Positions 7,641 through 16,572 are shown, counted from the first letter of the stretch. The stretch: DNA of 64,000 nucleotides from Promicromonospora panici (GCF_900608595.1 NZ_UWYY01000004.1:124001-188000), one strand, 5' to 3'. Program-made: numbers and translations. The notes: a model not told the origin generated them from the sequence alone.

Positions 7641-8651
7641 GGGTCGGCGGGAGCGGGCAATCGTCATGACCGCGCGTTCCACCGCGAAGACCGTGTCCCG
7701 GGCCTCGCCCTTGACGTCGGCATCAGCCTGCGCGACGGCGGAGATCGCCGCCGCCAGGCCCTCGGGCGTCCAGCTCCGCAGGTCCTTGCGGGCGCGGTCC
7801 ACCTGCCAGGGCGCCATGCCCAGGTCCCGGGCCGAGAGCCCGCCGCCACGCATCGACGCGACCTTCGCCAGGTTGCGCAGGCGCAACGCCAGGGCCGCGA
7901 CGATCGGCACCGGGTCGAGGCCCGTGTCCAGCGCGTGCCGCAGCAGCGCGACGGCGCCGCCGGCATCGCCTGCCACCGCGGCGTCCGCGACCCGGAAGCC
8001 CGTGGCCTCGACGCGGCCCCCGTAGTACTTGTCGACCGTGGCGGCCGTGACGGTGCCGGTCGTGTCGGCGATCAGCTGGGAGCAGGCCGACGCGAGCTCG
8101 CGCAGGTCGTTGCCGAGCGCGTCGACGAGGGCGCGCACGGCCTCGGCGTCGACCCGGCGGCGGGCCGCCCTGAACTCACCCGTGACGAACGAGGCCTTCT
8201 CGCCGTCCTTCGTCACGGGCTCGCACACCATGACGGGCGCGCCCGACCTCGTGATCGTGTCGAGCATCTTCTTGCCGCGCTGCCCGCTGCCGTGCACCAC
8301 CACGACGACGGTCTCCTCGTCCGGTGCGCCGACGTACGTGATGAGGTCGGCCATCAGCTCCTCGGTGCCGGACTCCGTCGACCGGACCACCACGACCTTG
8401 GCCTCGCCGAACAACGACGGGCTCGCGGCGACCAGCAGCTGGCCCGCCCCGTACGTGGCGCCTTCCAGCTCGACCTTCTCGACCTCCGGGTCGCGCTCTC
8501 GTGCGAGCCGCACCACGCCGTCGACCGCCCGCTCGGTCAGGAGCGGCTCGGCGCCGCGCACGAGCACGACCGGGGCGAGCGTGGGCTCGTCCCAGCTACG
8601 GCCGGCGGGAGGTGGGGCGGTACGGCGCTTGGTTGCTGGAGGCACGGACAC
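7635..8651 (-). CDS. holA: DNA polymerase III subunit delta
   Basis: A 338-residue clamp-loader delta subunit: LAPVVLVRGAEPLLTERAV at the N-terminus (degenerate P-loop region), VEKVELEGATYGAGQL, LFGEAKVVVVRST, VVVVHGSGQRGKKM and the C-terminal helical domain with LRNLAKVASMRGGG and LGMAPWQVDRARKDLRSW. It opens the beta clamp for loading during replication. Start GTG; a second GTG two codons in is an alternative. Its 3' end and stop codon lie in a family B palindrome. The gene lies 42 nt downstream of an exported lipoprotein gene and could share its transcript. Confidence 0.93.
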   Translation of the reverse strand: MSVPPATKRRTAPPPAGRSWDEPTLAPVVLVRGAEPLLTERAVDGVVRLARERDPEVEKVELEGATYGAGQLLVAASPSLFGEAKVVVVRSTESGTEELMADLITYVGAPDEETVVVVVHGSGQRGKKMLDTITRSGAPVMVCEPVTKDGEKASFVTGEFRAARRRVDAEAVRALVDALGNDLRELASACSQLIADTTGTVTAATVDKYYGGRVEATGFRVADAAVAGDAGGAVALLRHALDTGLDPVPIVAALALRLRNLAKVASMRGGGLSARDLGMAPWQVDRARKDLRSWTPEGLAAAISAVAQADADVKGEARDTVFAVERAVMTIARSRRPR

Positions 8652-8693
8652 AGCCTGCCACGCACCACCGACAATCCGAGGAGGCGCGGCCCC

Positions 8694-9560
8694 CTACTCC
8701 CAGAGCAGGTCGGTCAGCGCCATCCGGCCCCCGTCGGTCCACGCGTTCGCGACGACGCACGCACCCGCCTCGGCGCAGTCCGCCGCGCCCCCGGCGACGA
8801 GCTCGACCTCCCGCTGGACGGGAAGCCGGGCGACCACCGTTCCGGCCCGGTCCGCGACGACCCGCTTGCCGTCGTCGTACAGGCAGTTCTCGCCGTCGAC
8901 GCCGCCGTCCGGACCCGCGGCGCACTGCACGATCCGCACGGCCGCGCCGGGCGCGTAGCCCTTCCCGGTCACGGTGACCCGGCCGCCGTCGTCGCCGAAC
9001 ACCTGCTCGGACAGCTCGAGCGTCGGCGCGTCCGGCGGCTCGGCGCCGTCGGGCAACGGGGCGGCCGCGGCGGCCAGCACCCGGTCGGACAGGTCCGCGA
9101 CGGCCAGCGAGCACGGGTCGCCCGTGCAGTCGACCTCGGACACCGAACCGACGTTGACGAAGGCTCTCGGCTGTCGTGTCGCCGAGATCTCGCCGTCGTC
9201 GTCGGCGACCACCTGCTCGCTGGTCGACATGTCGCACTCGTCGAGGGCGCTCGCCCCCGGCGTCGTACCGGCCGTGCACTGGACCAGGTACTGGTTGCCG
9301 CCCGTGTAACCGGCGCCGCGCACCAGCCAGGCGCCGCCCGCGGAGCGGACGGTGAGGGTGGGCTCGGCGTTCTGCCCCTCGGGGTCCCGGTCCCCGGGTC
9401 CGTCCGACGACGTCGCTCCGCCCTCGGGCGTACTCGTCGCCGCGGTCTCCGACGGCGATCCGGACGGGTCAGGCTCCACCGGGGCCGCTGTGCAGGCCGC
9501 GAGCAGGACGACGGCGGCCGCGACGACGGCGCCCGCGACGACCCGGCGCGCGCGCGTCAC
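8694..9560 (-). CDS. Lipoprotein with two neocarzinostatin-like domains
   Basis: A 288-residue protein with an N-terminal lipoprotein signal (RRVVAGAVVAAAVVLLAAC; lipobox Cys23) and a Ser/Thr/Pro/Gly spacer. Then come two similar modules of about 100 residues, each with a VQC...C pair and a DC(x4)C pair: first LVQCTAGTTP...DECD...VDCTGDPC, second IVQCAAGPDG...ENCL...ADCAEAGAC. Spacing and the terminal LTDLLWE-like strand resemble the neocarzinostatin/macromomycin Ig-like fold, which in secreted apoproteins holds enediynes. No enediyne genes are nearby, so ligand binding is unknown. The GTG start overlaps the amidase-like gene's TGA by 4 nt. Confidence 0.68.
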   Translation of the reverse strand: MTRARRVVAGAVVAAAVVLLAACTAAPVEPDPSGSPSETAATSTPEGGATSSDGPGDRDPEGQNAEPTLTVRSAGGAWLVRGAGYTGGNQYLVQCTAGTTPGASALDECDMSTSEQVVADDDGEISATRQPRAFVNVGSVSEVDCTGDPCSLAVADLSDRVLAAAAAPLPDGAEPPDAPTLELSEQVFGDDGGRVTVTGKGYAPGAAVRIVQCAAGPDGGVDGENCLYDDGKRVVADRAGTVVARLPVQREVELVAGGAADCAEAGACVVANAWTDGGRMALTDLLWE

Positions 9561-10246
9561 GGGTAACCCAGGTAGACGTCGACGCCGAGGCCGATCCGCC
9601 AGGACCAGTCGGCGCGGTTCCGCATCCAGCTCACGCCCTTGTCCCACACGTGGTACTCCTGCTCGAGATAGCAGGCCACAGCGTTGGTCTGGTTGAGCTC
9701 ACCGAGATCGGTGCGGTACCGGCGGACGTCGTTGGTGCCCGGGCTGCTCGCGCCGATGCGGGTCTTCATCACCTGCGCGCACTCCCTGCCCGCCGACGAC
9801 ACGTACATCACCTGGGTGCCGTACCGCTCCGTCGAGAACCCCGACTCGCAGGCCTTGCTGATCGCGTTCGAGTGCAGAGGTACGTGCAGGTCCGCGCCCA
9901 CCCGGTTCGAGTTGGCGATGTTCGCCCTGGTCAGACCGTTGCCCCGTACCACCTTGTAGCCCCGTTCCAGCAGGTTCATATGGTCCGGGTCCCGCTGGGT
10001 GGTCGCCGACACCGCCAGCGAGTAGGCGTTCGCGTTCTCACTGAACCCGTCACAGCCGGTGTTGGTATGGCACAGGGTGTCGCCACGGTCGTGGCACGCC
10101 TCGGACAGGTAGACGACCTTGCCGTTCCACGTGTCCGGCACGTAGGTGACGTCGGCGGCGGCGGCCGGGGCAAGGGCGAGCAGCCCGCTCCCGACGAGCA
10201 CGAGGGCCGCGAACGCGGACAGCAGCCGACGGAACGTCGCGCGCAT
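9557..10246 (-). CDS. Secreted N-acetylmuramoyl-L-alanine amidase-like protein
   Basis: A 229-residue exported protein with a clear signal peptide (LLSAFAALVLVGSGLLALAP, cleavage near AAAA-DVTY). The mature part follows the amidase_3 layout: a first His region (SEACHDRG), FSENANAYSLAVS with the Glu ligand, GYKVVRGNGLTRANIAN, ADLHVPLHSNA with the second His, GTQVMYVSS, and ACYLEQEYHVW with a probable catalytic Glu. Zinc peptidoglycan amidase activity is inferred; the first motif departs from GHGG. The second ATG is chosen as start because GAGGG lies 6 nt before it. It sits 9 nt after the GerMN-like gene and overlaps the next lipoprotein gene. Confidence 0.68.
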   Translation of the reverse strand: MRATFRRLLSAFAALVLVGSGLLALAPAAAADVTYVPDTWNGKVVYLSEACHDRGDTLCHTNTGCDGFSENANAYSLAVSATTQRDPDHMNLLERGYKVVRGNGLTRANIANSNRVGADLHVPLHSNAISKACESGFSTERYGTQVMYVSSAGRECAQVMKTRIGASSPGTNDVRRYRTDLGELNQTNAVACYLEQEYHVWDKGVSWMRNRADWSWRIGLGVDVYLGYP

Positions 10247-10255
10247 CGTCATCCC

Positions 10256-11047
10256 TCAGTCCAGCTCGATCGGCAGGTCGGTCGACGCGCACATGTCGCC
10301 GCCGGTCGCGTACGCGAAGGCGAGGCAGTCCCCGTCGAGCGTGAACCTCACCGAGTCGATGGCCCCGTTGCTGTGCGCCGTGAACAAGAGCGCCTGCCAG
10401 ACGTCGCCCGGGTCGACGTCGGCGTGCGCCAGCGCCCGCTCGAACCCGGCGGCGACGTCGACCGTCGCCTCGCCCTTGGAGATCCGCACCTTCGTGGACG
10501 GCAGGTCGGCGCCGGGGAGGTAAGAAGCCAGCACCTCGTCGACCGCCTTGGCCAGCGTCGTGGTCGACGGTCCGCCCTTGACGGTCCGCGCCGTGGCGTG
10601 CACGCCCTCGTTCGGGCCGCAGCCCAGGTACGGCGTCGTGGCCCCGTTGCCGGAACGAGGCCCCTCGGGGATCTCCGGGCACTCCTCGGCGGGCGGCACC
10701 GGGTCGTCGGCGACCGCCTCGGCATCGAGCTCGGCGCGCTCCTTGCCCGGCTTGCTCTCCATCCCCGCCACCACGACCGTCCAGCCGTCCAGCACCTCCG
10801 CCGACTCGTCGAGCCAGGCGTCCGCCGCCGCCGGATCCTGCGCCACGTCCACGTGGACCACCTGCTCGGTCTCTGAGACGTCGGTGACCACGGACTGGCC
10901 CAGGAGCTCCTCCTGCTGCTGGAGCTGTGCGGCCGCCTGGCCCTGTCCCGCGGCGCTGAACGCCGCCGCCGGAACGAGCAGAGCCGCCGCCGCGGTGACC
11001 GCGATGGTCCTGCGATACCGCCGGACAGTCAGCTTGAGATCAACCAC
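10256..11047 (-). CDS. Exported GerMN-domain-like protein
   Basis: A 263-residue protein with an N-terminal membrane/signal segment (TIAVTAAAALLVPAAAFSAAG), a Gln-rich stalk and a C-terminal region with SKGEATVDVAAGFERAL, WQALLFTAHSNGAIDSVRF and TLDGDCLAF. This pattern resembles GerMN domains, which occur in cell-envelope proteins and often beside amidases or LpqB-type lipoproteins. The GTG start is supported by a GAGGGGGG Shine-Dalgarno 4 nt upstream. It leads a three-gene exported unit with the amidase-like and neocarzinostatin-like proteins; function is unknown. Confidence 0.6.
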   Translation of the reverse strand: MVDLKLTVRRYRRTIAVTAAAALLVPAAAFSAAGQGQAAAQLQQQEELLGQSVVTDVSETEQVVHVDVAQDPAAADAWLDESAEVLDGWTVVVAGMESKPGKERAELDAEAVADDPVPPAEECPEIPEGPRSGNGATTPYLGCGPNEGVHATARTVKGGPSTTTLAKAVDEVLASYLPGADLPSTKVRISKGEATVDVAAGFERALAHADVDPGDVWQALLFTAHSNGAIDSVRFTLDGDCLAFAYATGGDMCASTDLPIELD

Positions 11048-11091
11048 GAAGCCCCCCTCGTACGTGATGACGGAACTCTCCGACATCACCC

Positions 11092-11119
11092 ACGGTAGGC
11101 CCGCGGCCAGGATCCGCAA
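11092..11119 (-). promoter_or_regulatory. Candidate promoter of the exported trio
   Basis: On the minus strand TTGCGG and TACCGT are separated by 16 nt, 45 nt upstream of the GTG of the GerMN-like gene. Spacing and hexamers fit a housekeeping actinobacterial promoter. Confidence 0.4.
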
Positions 11120-11158
11120 CGTTTCGCAAGACGTGGCGTCACCCTGCGGTCGCCCAGG

Positions 11159-13525
11159 TCAGCAGCCCGCCAGGGACACCTCCCCACTGCGCACGACCAG
11201 CGCCGTCATACCGCACTCGTCGGTCCGGACGACCGCGGCACCGACGCCCGAGTAGAGGTCGAGCGCCTCGTCCGTCGGGTGACCGTACTCGTTGTCCCGG
11301 CCCGACGAGACGAGCGCCACCGCCGGGCGCAGCCGCTCCGCCAGAGCGCGCGACTGAACCGCCGAGCCGTGATGGGCGACCTTCACGACGTCCGCCGGAC
11401 CGACCAGCGGAACCAGCTCCGCCTGGCCCGCGTCCTCCAGGTCGCCGAGCAGCACCACGTACAGCCCCGCGATCCGGGCCGCCAGCACGACGCTCGAGTC
11501 GTTGGCCCCCTCGTCCGCACCCGCCAGCAGCACCTGCCAGGCGAGAGTCCCGGCCGTGCCCCGGTCCCCGGCGCTCGCGGCCCGCACCGGTACACCGGCG
11601 GCGGCCAGCGCCGACCCGGTCGCCGCCGCGTTCGCTGTTGGTTCCGGCACCGGGGACACGAGCGCGGCCGCCACCTCGCGGCCCGCCAGCACCGGCCCGA
11701 GGCCGCCCACGTGGTCCGCGTGGAAGTGGCTCAGCACGAGCAGGTCCACCTGGGTGACCCCGAGCCGGTCGAGGCAGCGGCCGGCCGCCGGCCCGTCCGG
11801 CCCCACGTCCACCACGACGGCCGACGCCGGTCCCGTGCGCAGCGCCACCGCGTCCCCCTGCCCGACGTCGCACATCGCCACCTGCCAGTCCTCCGGCATC
11901 CCCGAGCGGGCGACGAGGCGCGGCACCGCTACCGCGACCACCAGCGCTGCCGCCGCGGCCGCCGCCACGAGCGCGACGAACCGTCCCCGGGAGAGCCGTC
12001 GCCGTCGGGCCGCGAGGGCCTCGCGCAGGCTCGAGCGCACCGCCGCCCGCCACGACTCGGGCCAGCCCGGGCGGGGACCACGGCGCAGGACCGCCCACAG
12101 GACCAGCCCGGTGAGCACGGCCAGCAGCAGCGCCCCCACCGGTCCGCCGAGCCACGGGACGGTTGCGCCGGGGAGCGCGGCACACCAGTGCGCGACCGTC
12201 GCGATCCACCATGTAGCACCGCTCGCCGTCCATGCCACGAAGCCGGCGACGACCGGGAGCCCCGGCGCGAGCAGCGTCGCGGCCAGTCCCAGGACAGTGG
12301 CCGGCACCAGCGCGGGGGCCGCGAGCAGGTTCGCGAGGACCGACACCGTGGACACCGACGGGTCGAGCAGCACCAGCACGGGTCCGCACGCGGCCTGCGC
12401 GGCGAGCGGTACCGCGAGCGCGAACGCCGCCGCGTCTCCGGTCCAGGGCCCCAGCCGCGCGGCGAGAGGCGCCGCGAGCAGCACGAGGCCCGCCGTCGCC
12501 GCCGCGGACAGCGCGAAGCCGAACGAGCGCGCCAGCCACGGGTCGACCACCAGCAGCCCGACGACGGACGCCGCGAGCGCCGGGACGGACTGCGACGGAC
12601 GCCCGAGCGCCACGCCCGCCAGGGCGAATGCCGCCATCACTGCTGCGCGGAGCACGGCGGGCTCGGGCCGGACCAGCGCCACGAAGGCGAGGGACGCTAC
12701 GGCCACGAGGGCCACCCTGATCGGTCTCGGCAGCCGGGCGATGGAGCAGAGCAGGGTCAGGACGGCGACGACCACGGCGAAGTGGCCACCTGACACGGCG
12801 GTGATGTGAGTCAATCCAGAAACCTTCATCTCCTCGGCGAGGTCGTCGGGCAGGCGTGAGGTGTCGCCGATCGCCGCGCCGGGTACCAGCCCGCGCGCCT
12901 GTGCGGACAGCGGGTCGGTCACGTCGAGGAGGGCGGTGCGGTGGGTGTCGAGCGCACGTAGGGCTGACGGCGGAGCGCGGATCTCGCGGGCGCCGTCGCC
13001 GGTCAGCCGGGCCGCCTCGGCCGCACCGAGGTCCGCGGGCCGCAGCGTGCCGGACACCGTGACGGTCGCTCCGTACCGGGGCGCGGTCGTGGAGAGCACC
13101 CCGACATGGGCGCGTGCGCGCGAGCTGACGCCTCGGGCGTCGACCCCGCGGGCGGCCAGCACCCAGCGGTACTGCTCCGCGCCGGGCGTGAAGGAGAACG
13201 GCTCCGGCTGGGCGACGACTACGCCGGTGAGCGTCACGGTCACCCGCTGCTGCGCGAGGTCGGTGAGCGGGGCGCGCCCGGACAGCTGGACGTGCGCGGA
13301 TGCCGTGACCGCGAGGACGCAGGCCGCCGCCAGGGCGGCATGCGCGACACCAGGCCAGGTGGCACGCCCCATCAGGGCCCTCACCGCGATATCCAGGCAG
13401 GCCCCTACGACGAGGGCCGCGGCCACCCACGTGACGGAGCCGCTCCACGTGAGGCCGGGACCGGTCAGCAGCCACGCCGCCGCCCAGACCGCCAGGGCGG
13501 CCGGGACCATCCGTAGGTCGGTCAT
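11159..13525 (-). CDS. comEC: ComEC/Rec2 DNA-uptake channel protein
   Basis: A 788-residue polytopic protein. The N-terminal part has an OB-like periplasmic region (LTGVVVAQPEPFSF) and the competence core with ISAVSG-like HITAVSGGHFAVVVAVLTLL, then many membrane helices. The C-terminal part is a metallo-beta-lactamase domain: WQVAMCDVGQGDAVAL, LSHFHADHVGGLGPV (HxHxDH) and KVAHHGSAVQSRALAERL. ComEC moves single-stranded DNA through the inner membrane in natural transformation. Its ATG overlaps the comEA stop by 4 nt (ATGA). It is complete and looks functional. Confidence 0.93.
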   Translation of the reverse strand: MTDLRMVPAALAVWAAAWLLTGPGLTWSGSVTWVAAALVVGACLDIAVRALMGRATWPGVAHAALAAACVLAVTASAHVQLSGRAPLTDLAQQRVTVTLTGVVVAQPEPFSFTPGAEQYRWVLAARGVDARGVSSRARAHVGVLSTTAPRYGATVTVSGTLRPADLGAAEAARLTGDGAREIRAPPSALRALDTHRTALLDVTDPLSAQARGLVPGAAIGDTSRLPDDLAEEMKVSGLTHITAVSGGHFAVVVAVLTLLCSIARLPRPIRVALVAVASLAFVALVRPEPAVLRAAVMAAFALAGVALGRPSQSVPALAASVVGLLVVDPWLARSFGFALSAAATAGLVLLAAPLAARLGPWTGDAAAFALAVPLAAQAACGPVLVLLDPSVSTVSVLANLLAAPALVPATVLGLAATLLAPGLPVVAGFVAWTASGATWWIATVAHWCAALPGATVPWLGGPVGALLLAVLTGLVLWAVLRRGPRPGWPESWRAAVRSSLREALAARRRRLSRGRFVALVAAAAAAALVVAVAVPRLVARSGMPEDWQVAMCDVGQGDAVALRTGPASAVVVDVGPDGPAAGRCLDRLGVTQVDLLVLSHFHADHVGGLGPVLAGREVAAALVSPVPEPTANAAATGSALAAAGVPVRAASAGDRGTAGTLAWQVLLAGADEGANDSSVVLAARIAGLYVVLLGDLEDAGQAELVPLVGPADVVKVAHHGSAVQSRALAERLRPAVALVSSGRDNEYGHPTDEALDLYSGVGAAVVRTDECGMTALVVRSGEVSLAGC

Positions 13526-14418
13526 GGTCCCACCCGCGCGCTCTCGCGGATCTCGTCCAGCGTCGCCGGGCCGATGCCCGGCACATCCTCCAGCTCGTCC
13601 ACGCTCGCGAACGGCCCGTTGGCCTCGCGCCACTCGACGATCGCCTGCGCGATCGACGGCCCGACGCCGGGAAGCGCCTCCAGCGCCACCGCGTCCGCCG
13701 TGTTGATGTCGACGGCGCCGCCCGCCTCGGGTGTGCCGCCCGGAGCGATCTGGCCGCCGTCGGCCGGCGCCCCCGCACCGGGAACCGTCTCGCCGGGTTC
13801 CGGAACGTACAGCTGCTCGCCGTCGACGACGCTGCGGGCCAGGTTCAGGGCCGTCAGGTCGGCCTTGCGGGTCGCGCCCCCGGCGGCCTGCAGCGCGTCG
13901 GCCACGCGGGCGCCGTCGGGCACGGTGACGAGGCCCGGCTCGGACACCGCGCCGACCACGTGCACCAACAGGCCGCCGTGGGCCGATGTGCTGGGAGCCG
14001 GGCCCGCGCCGGGCGGTGTCGAGCCCGGGGCGCTCTCGGCGAAAGGGCTCGCCGACTCGCCCGAGGATTCCTCGCCCGCCGCGACCGACGTCAGTGGCTC
14101 CGCGCCGTCGCCCGCGCCCAGCGAGAACGCCGCGACGCCCAGCCCGAGCAGGAGCACCGCGACGACGGCGACCACGGCCGTCGTACCCGTCAGGGCCCAC
14201 CGGTGCGTACCCTGCTCGGCCCGTGGGTCGGTCGGGTGACCGTGCGCCGCCGCGTAGGCCGCCGCGACGCCCGAGGTCGATCGCCGGGCACGGAGCCGTG
14301 CCACGAGCTCGTCGGCGTCATCCCGGGCGTCGTCTACCTGGGCTTGGTCCCCGGCCCCGTGCACCGGGCTGAACGGCCACGGGTCGGCTGGTCGCTCTCG
14401 CGCGGTCTCTGGCTGCAT
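13522..14418 (-). CDS. comEA: ComEA family DNA-binding protein
   Basis: A 298-residue membrane-anchored DNA receptor: cytoplasmic N-terminus, one membrane helix (TGTTAVVAVVAVLLLGLGVA), a low-complexity stalk, an SLBB-type domain (LLVHVVGAVSEPGLVTVPDG) and a C-terminal double helix-hairpin-helix with DINTADAVALEALPGVGPSI and FASVDELEDVPGIGPATLDE. It should bind DNA outside the membrane and pass it to ComEC, whose start codon overlaps its stop. Confidence 0.92.
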   Translation of the reverse strand: MQPETARERPADPWPFSPVHGAGDQAQVDDARDDADELVARLRARRSTSGVAAAYAAAHGHPTDPRAEQGTHRWALTGTTAVVAVVAVLLLGLGVAAFSLGAGDGAEPLTSVAAGEESSGESASPFAESAPGSTPPGAGPAPSTSAHGGLLVHVVGAVSEPGLVTVPDGARVADALQAAGGATRKADLTALNLARSVVDGEQLYVPEPGETVPGAGAPADGGQIAPGGTPEAGGAVDINTADAVALEALPGVGPSIAQAIVEWREANGPFASVDELEDVPGIGPATLDEIRESARVGP

Positions 14419-14680
14419 GGCTCAGGACGCTATGCGGGTATCGGAGCCCCGCGACGACGCCAGCGGCCCGCCTGTGCACGGGCGCCGAAAAACGTCCCCT
14501 GTGGTCACCCTCGCGCCCGCACCGGGCCGTCGCAAGGGTCTGCGTGCTCGGCCAGTGAAAATGCTCCGACGGCCACCGATGAGTTCTCCACGACGTCGGC
14601 GTCGGACCTGGCAGAGCGCGCCACAACCCGTACGGCACCCCGCGGACCGGGCCACGCGACACAGACACAGGAGCGACACG
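14419..14680. other. Divergent intergenic region comEA / hydrolase
   Basis: 262 nt without a credible gene. It must hold the comEA promoter (minus) and the hydrolase promoter (plus). I see no clear consensus pair or palindrome; only the hydrolase Shine-Dalgarno (AGGAG at its 3' edge) is obvious. Confidence 0.4.
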
Positions 14681-15553
14681 ATGACCGACAAGAAGACCTT
14701 TACGCTCGACGTCCCGGGCGCAGTCCTCACCTACGACGTGCGCGAGGCCGCGACCCCTACCGACGAGCCGCCGCTGTTGCTGATCGGCCTGCCAATGGGC
14801 GCGGAGGGCTTCGCGACCCTCGCGGGCCACTTCGCCGACCGGACCGTGGTGACCTACGACCCGCGCGGCGTCGAGCGCAGCACGCGGGAGTCGAGCACGG
14901 ACCTGCCCGGGATCTCGACGCACCGTGACGACGTGCACCGGATCATCGAGGCCGTCGGCGGGGGCCCGGTCGACCTCTTCGCGTCCAGCGGCGGCGCCGT
15001 CGTGGCGCTAGACCTCGCCGCGGCCCACCCTGGGAACCTGCGGACCGTCGTCGCGCACGAGCCGCCGCTGCCGACGGCGCTGCCGGACCGCGACGCCATG
15101 GTCGCCGCGATGCGGGACATCTACGACACCTACCAGGCCAAGGGCTCCGGGCCCGCCATGGCGAAGTTCATCGCCCTGGTCATGGCCGAGGGCGAGCTCA
15201 CAGCCGACTACGCAAACCAGCCGGCGCCAGACCCGGCGATGTTCGGCCTGGCGACCGAGGACGACGGCTCCCGCGACGACCTGCTGCTCGGCGTCAACAT
15301 GCTGACGATTCCCCCGTTCGAGCCGGCCTACGAGACCATCAGGACCGGCACACTGCGCGTCGTGATCGGCGTCGGCGCGGACTCGGACAAGGGCGTCGCC
15401 GGTCGGTCGGCCATCGCGGCCGCGGCGCTGCTCAGTGCCGACCCCGTCGTCTTCCCCGGTGGCCACGGAGGATTCAGCGGCGGCGAGTACGGCCAGCCGG
15501 CCGACAAGCCCGTCGAGTTCGCGGCGAAGCTGCGCGAGGCCCTCGCCGGCTGA
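14681..15553 (+). CDS. Alpha/beta hydrolase
   Basis: A 290-residue alpha/beta hydrolase. Key motifs are LLLIGLPMGAEGFATLAGHF, the strand VVTYDPRGVERST typical of the family, a variant nucleophile elbow FASSGGAVV (Ala instead of the first Gly), and VVFPGGHGGFSGG with the likely catalytic His. Substrate is unknown. The start is the ATG preceded by ACAGGAG 7 nt upstream. An open frame extends upstream but has atypical composition. It is monocistronic, convergent with degV. Confidence 0.82.
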   Translation: MTDKKTFTLDVPGAVLTYDVREAATPTDEPPLLLIGLPMGAEGFATLAGHFADRTVVTYDPRGVERSTRESSTDLPGISTHRDDVHRIIEAVGGGPVDLFASSGGAVVALDLAAAHPGNLRTVVAHEPPLPTALPDRDAMVAAMRDIYDTYQAKGSGPAMAKFIALVMAEGELTADYANQPAPDPAMFGLATEDDGSRDDLLLGVNMLTIPPFEPAYETIRTGTLRVVIGVGADSDKGVAGRSAIAAAALLSADPVVFPGGHGGFSGGEYGQPADKPVEFAAKLREALAG

Positions 15554-15575
15554 GCCGCCGGGCGGCCTGCCGCGC

Positions 15576-16457
15576 TCAGTGCGTGTGGTCGCCCAGGTCC
15601 GCGACGACGACGGCGAGTGTGCCCGGGCCGACGTGCACTCCGAGCACGGCGCTGAGCGGCGTCACCTCGACATCTGCTCGCGTACGGGTGTGCAGGCGCC
15701 CGGCGAGTGCCTGGGCCCGGTCGTGGGCGCCGAAGTGATGCACGGCGACCACAGGCCGCTCCGCCTCGGCGACGTACCCGGCGGCCTGCTCCAGCAGGCG
15801 TTCGGCCCCGGCGGCGCGGGTGCGAACCCGCTGGGACAGCTCGACCGCGCCGTCCGACAGCTGCAGGATCGGCTTGACGCCCAGGACCGTGCCGAGCGCC
15901 GCCGCCGGTCCGGACAGGCGTCCGCCGCGGCGCAGGTGCTCCAGGGTGTCGACCACGAACAGGGCGTGCGCCGTCCCGGCGACCTCGATCGCCCGCGCGG
16001 CGACGTGGGCGGCGTCGGCCCCGGCGGCGGCGCACTCGGCAGCGGCTCGTGCGGCGAAGCCGAGGCCCGCCGCACCGGTCCGCGAGTCGACGGCGCGAAT
16101 CTGCAGGGGCGACCGCGCAGCGGCGGTGCCGGCCGCGCCGACCGTGCCGGACAGCGCGCCCGAGAGGTGCACCGACACGATGGAGCGAGCGCCCTCGTCA
16201 CCCAGTCTGCGGTAGACGGCGGCGAATGCCTCCGGAGGCGGCTGGGAGGTCGTCACCCGCTCGCCCTCGGCGACGAGCTCGGCAAGCCGTTCAGGGGTGA
16301 TGTCCGCACCCTCGGCGTAGGCGTCGTCGCCCACGAGGACGCGCAGGGGCACCACCGCCAGACCGCCCGCCTTGCCCGCGGGCAGGCAGGCGGTGGAGTC
16401 GGTGACGACCCGCACCTCCTGGGGTGCCGGGCGGGATGAACGACGTCGGGTGCGCAT
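15576..16457 (-). CDS. DegV family fatty-acid-binding protein
   Basis: A 293-residue DegV/FakB-type protein: VVTDSTACLPAG at the N-terminus, VTTSQPPPEAFAAVYRRL, IVSVHLSGALSGTVGAAGTA with the conserved Ser-Gly-Thr lipid-carboxylate contacts, and VDTLEHLRRGGRLSGPAAALG, then VLGVKPILQLSDG. DegV proteins bind fatty acids and FakB members present them to a kinase; no FakA gene is in the window. A TAGAGT box about 9 nt before the ATG suggests a short or absent leader. It follows leuS in the same direction with a family B palindrome between them. Confidence 0.9.
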   Translation of the reverse strand: MRTRRRSSRPAPQEVRVVTDSTACLPAGKAGGLAVVPLRVLVGDDAYAEGADITPERLAELVAEGERVTTSQPPPEAFAAVYRRLGDEGARSIVSVHLSGALSGTVGAAGTAAARSPLQIRAVDSRTGAAGLGFAARAAAECAAAGADAAHVAARAIEVAGTAHALFVVDTLEHLRRGGRLSGPAAALGTVLGVKPILQLSDGAVELSQRVRTRAAGAERLLEQAAGYVAEAERPVVAVHHFGAHDRAQALAGRLHTRTRADVEVTPLSAVLGVHVGPGTLAVVVADLGDHTH

Positions 16458-16505
16458 GACCGCGCCACTCTATCCGCGCGAGGGACCAGGCACTGCCCAC
16501 CCCCT

Positions 16506-16567
16506 CGTTGAGTGCTGGACTTTCGCCCCTCTTCGGCAAGAAGGAGGGCGAAAGTCAGCACTCAACG
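16506..16567. repeat. Palindromic repeat, family B, copy 2
   Basis: CGTTGAGTGCTGGACTTTCGC pairs with GCGAAAGTCAGCACTCAACG, one bulged base apart, around CCCTCTTCGGCAAGAAGGAGG. It lies between leuS and degV, 5 nt downstream of the leuS stop. Confidence 0.85.
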
Positions 16568-16572
16568 GAGGG

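Noticed and set aside
8694..9560. Enediyne biosynthesis or self-resistance locus
   Set aside because: Neocarzinostatin-like domains alone are not enough; no enediyne PKS or tailoring genes are present in the window.
13526..14200. comEC starting about 225 codons further upstream
   Set aside because: That stretch is an alternate-frame overlap with comEA; the ATGA overlap and the conserved N-terminus support the shorter form.
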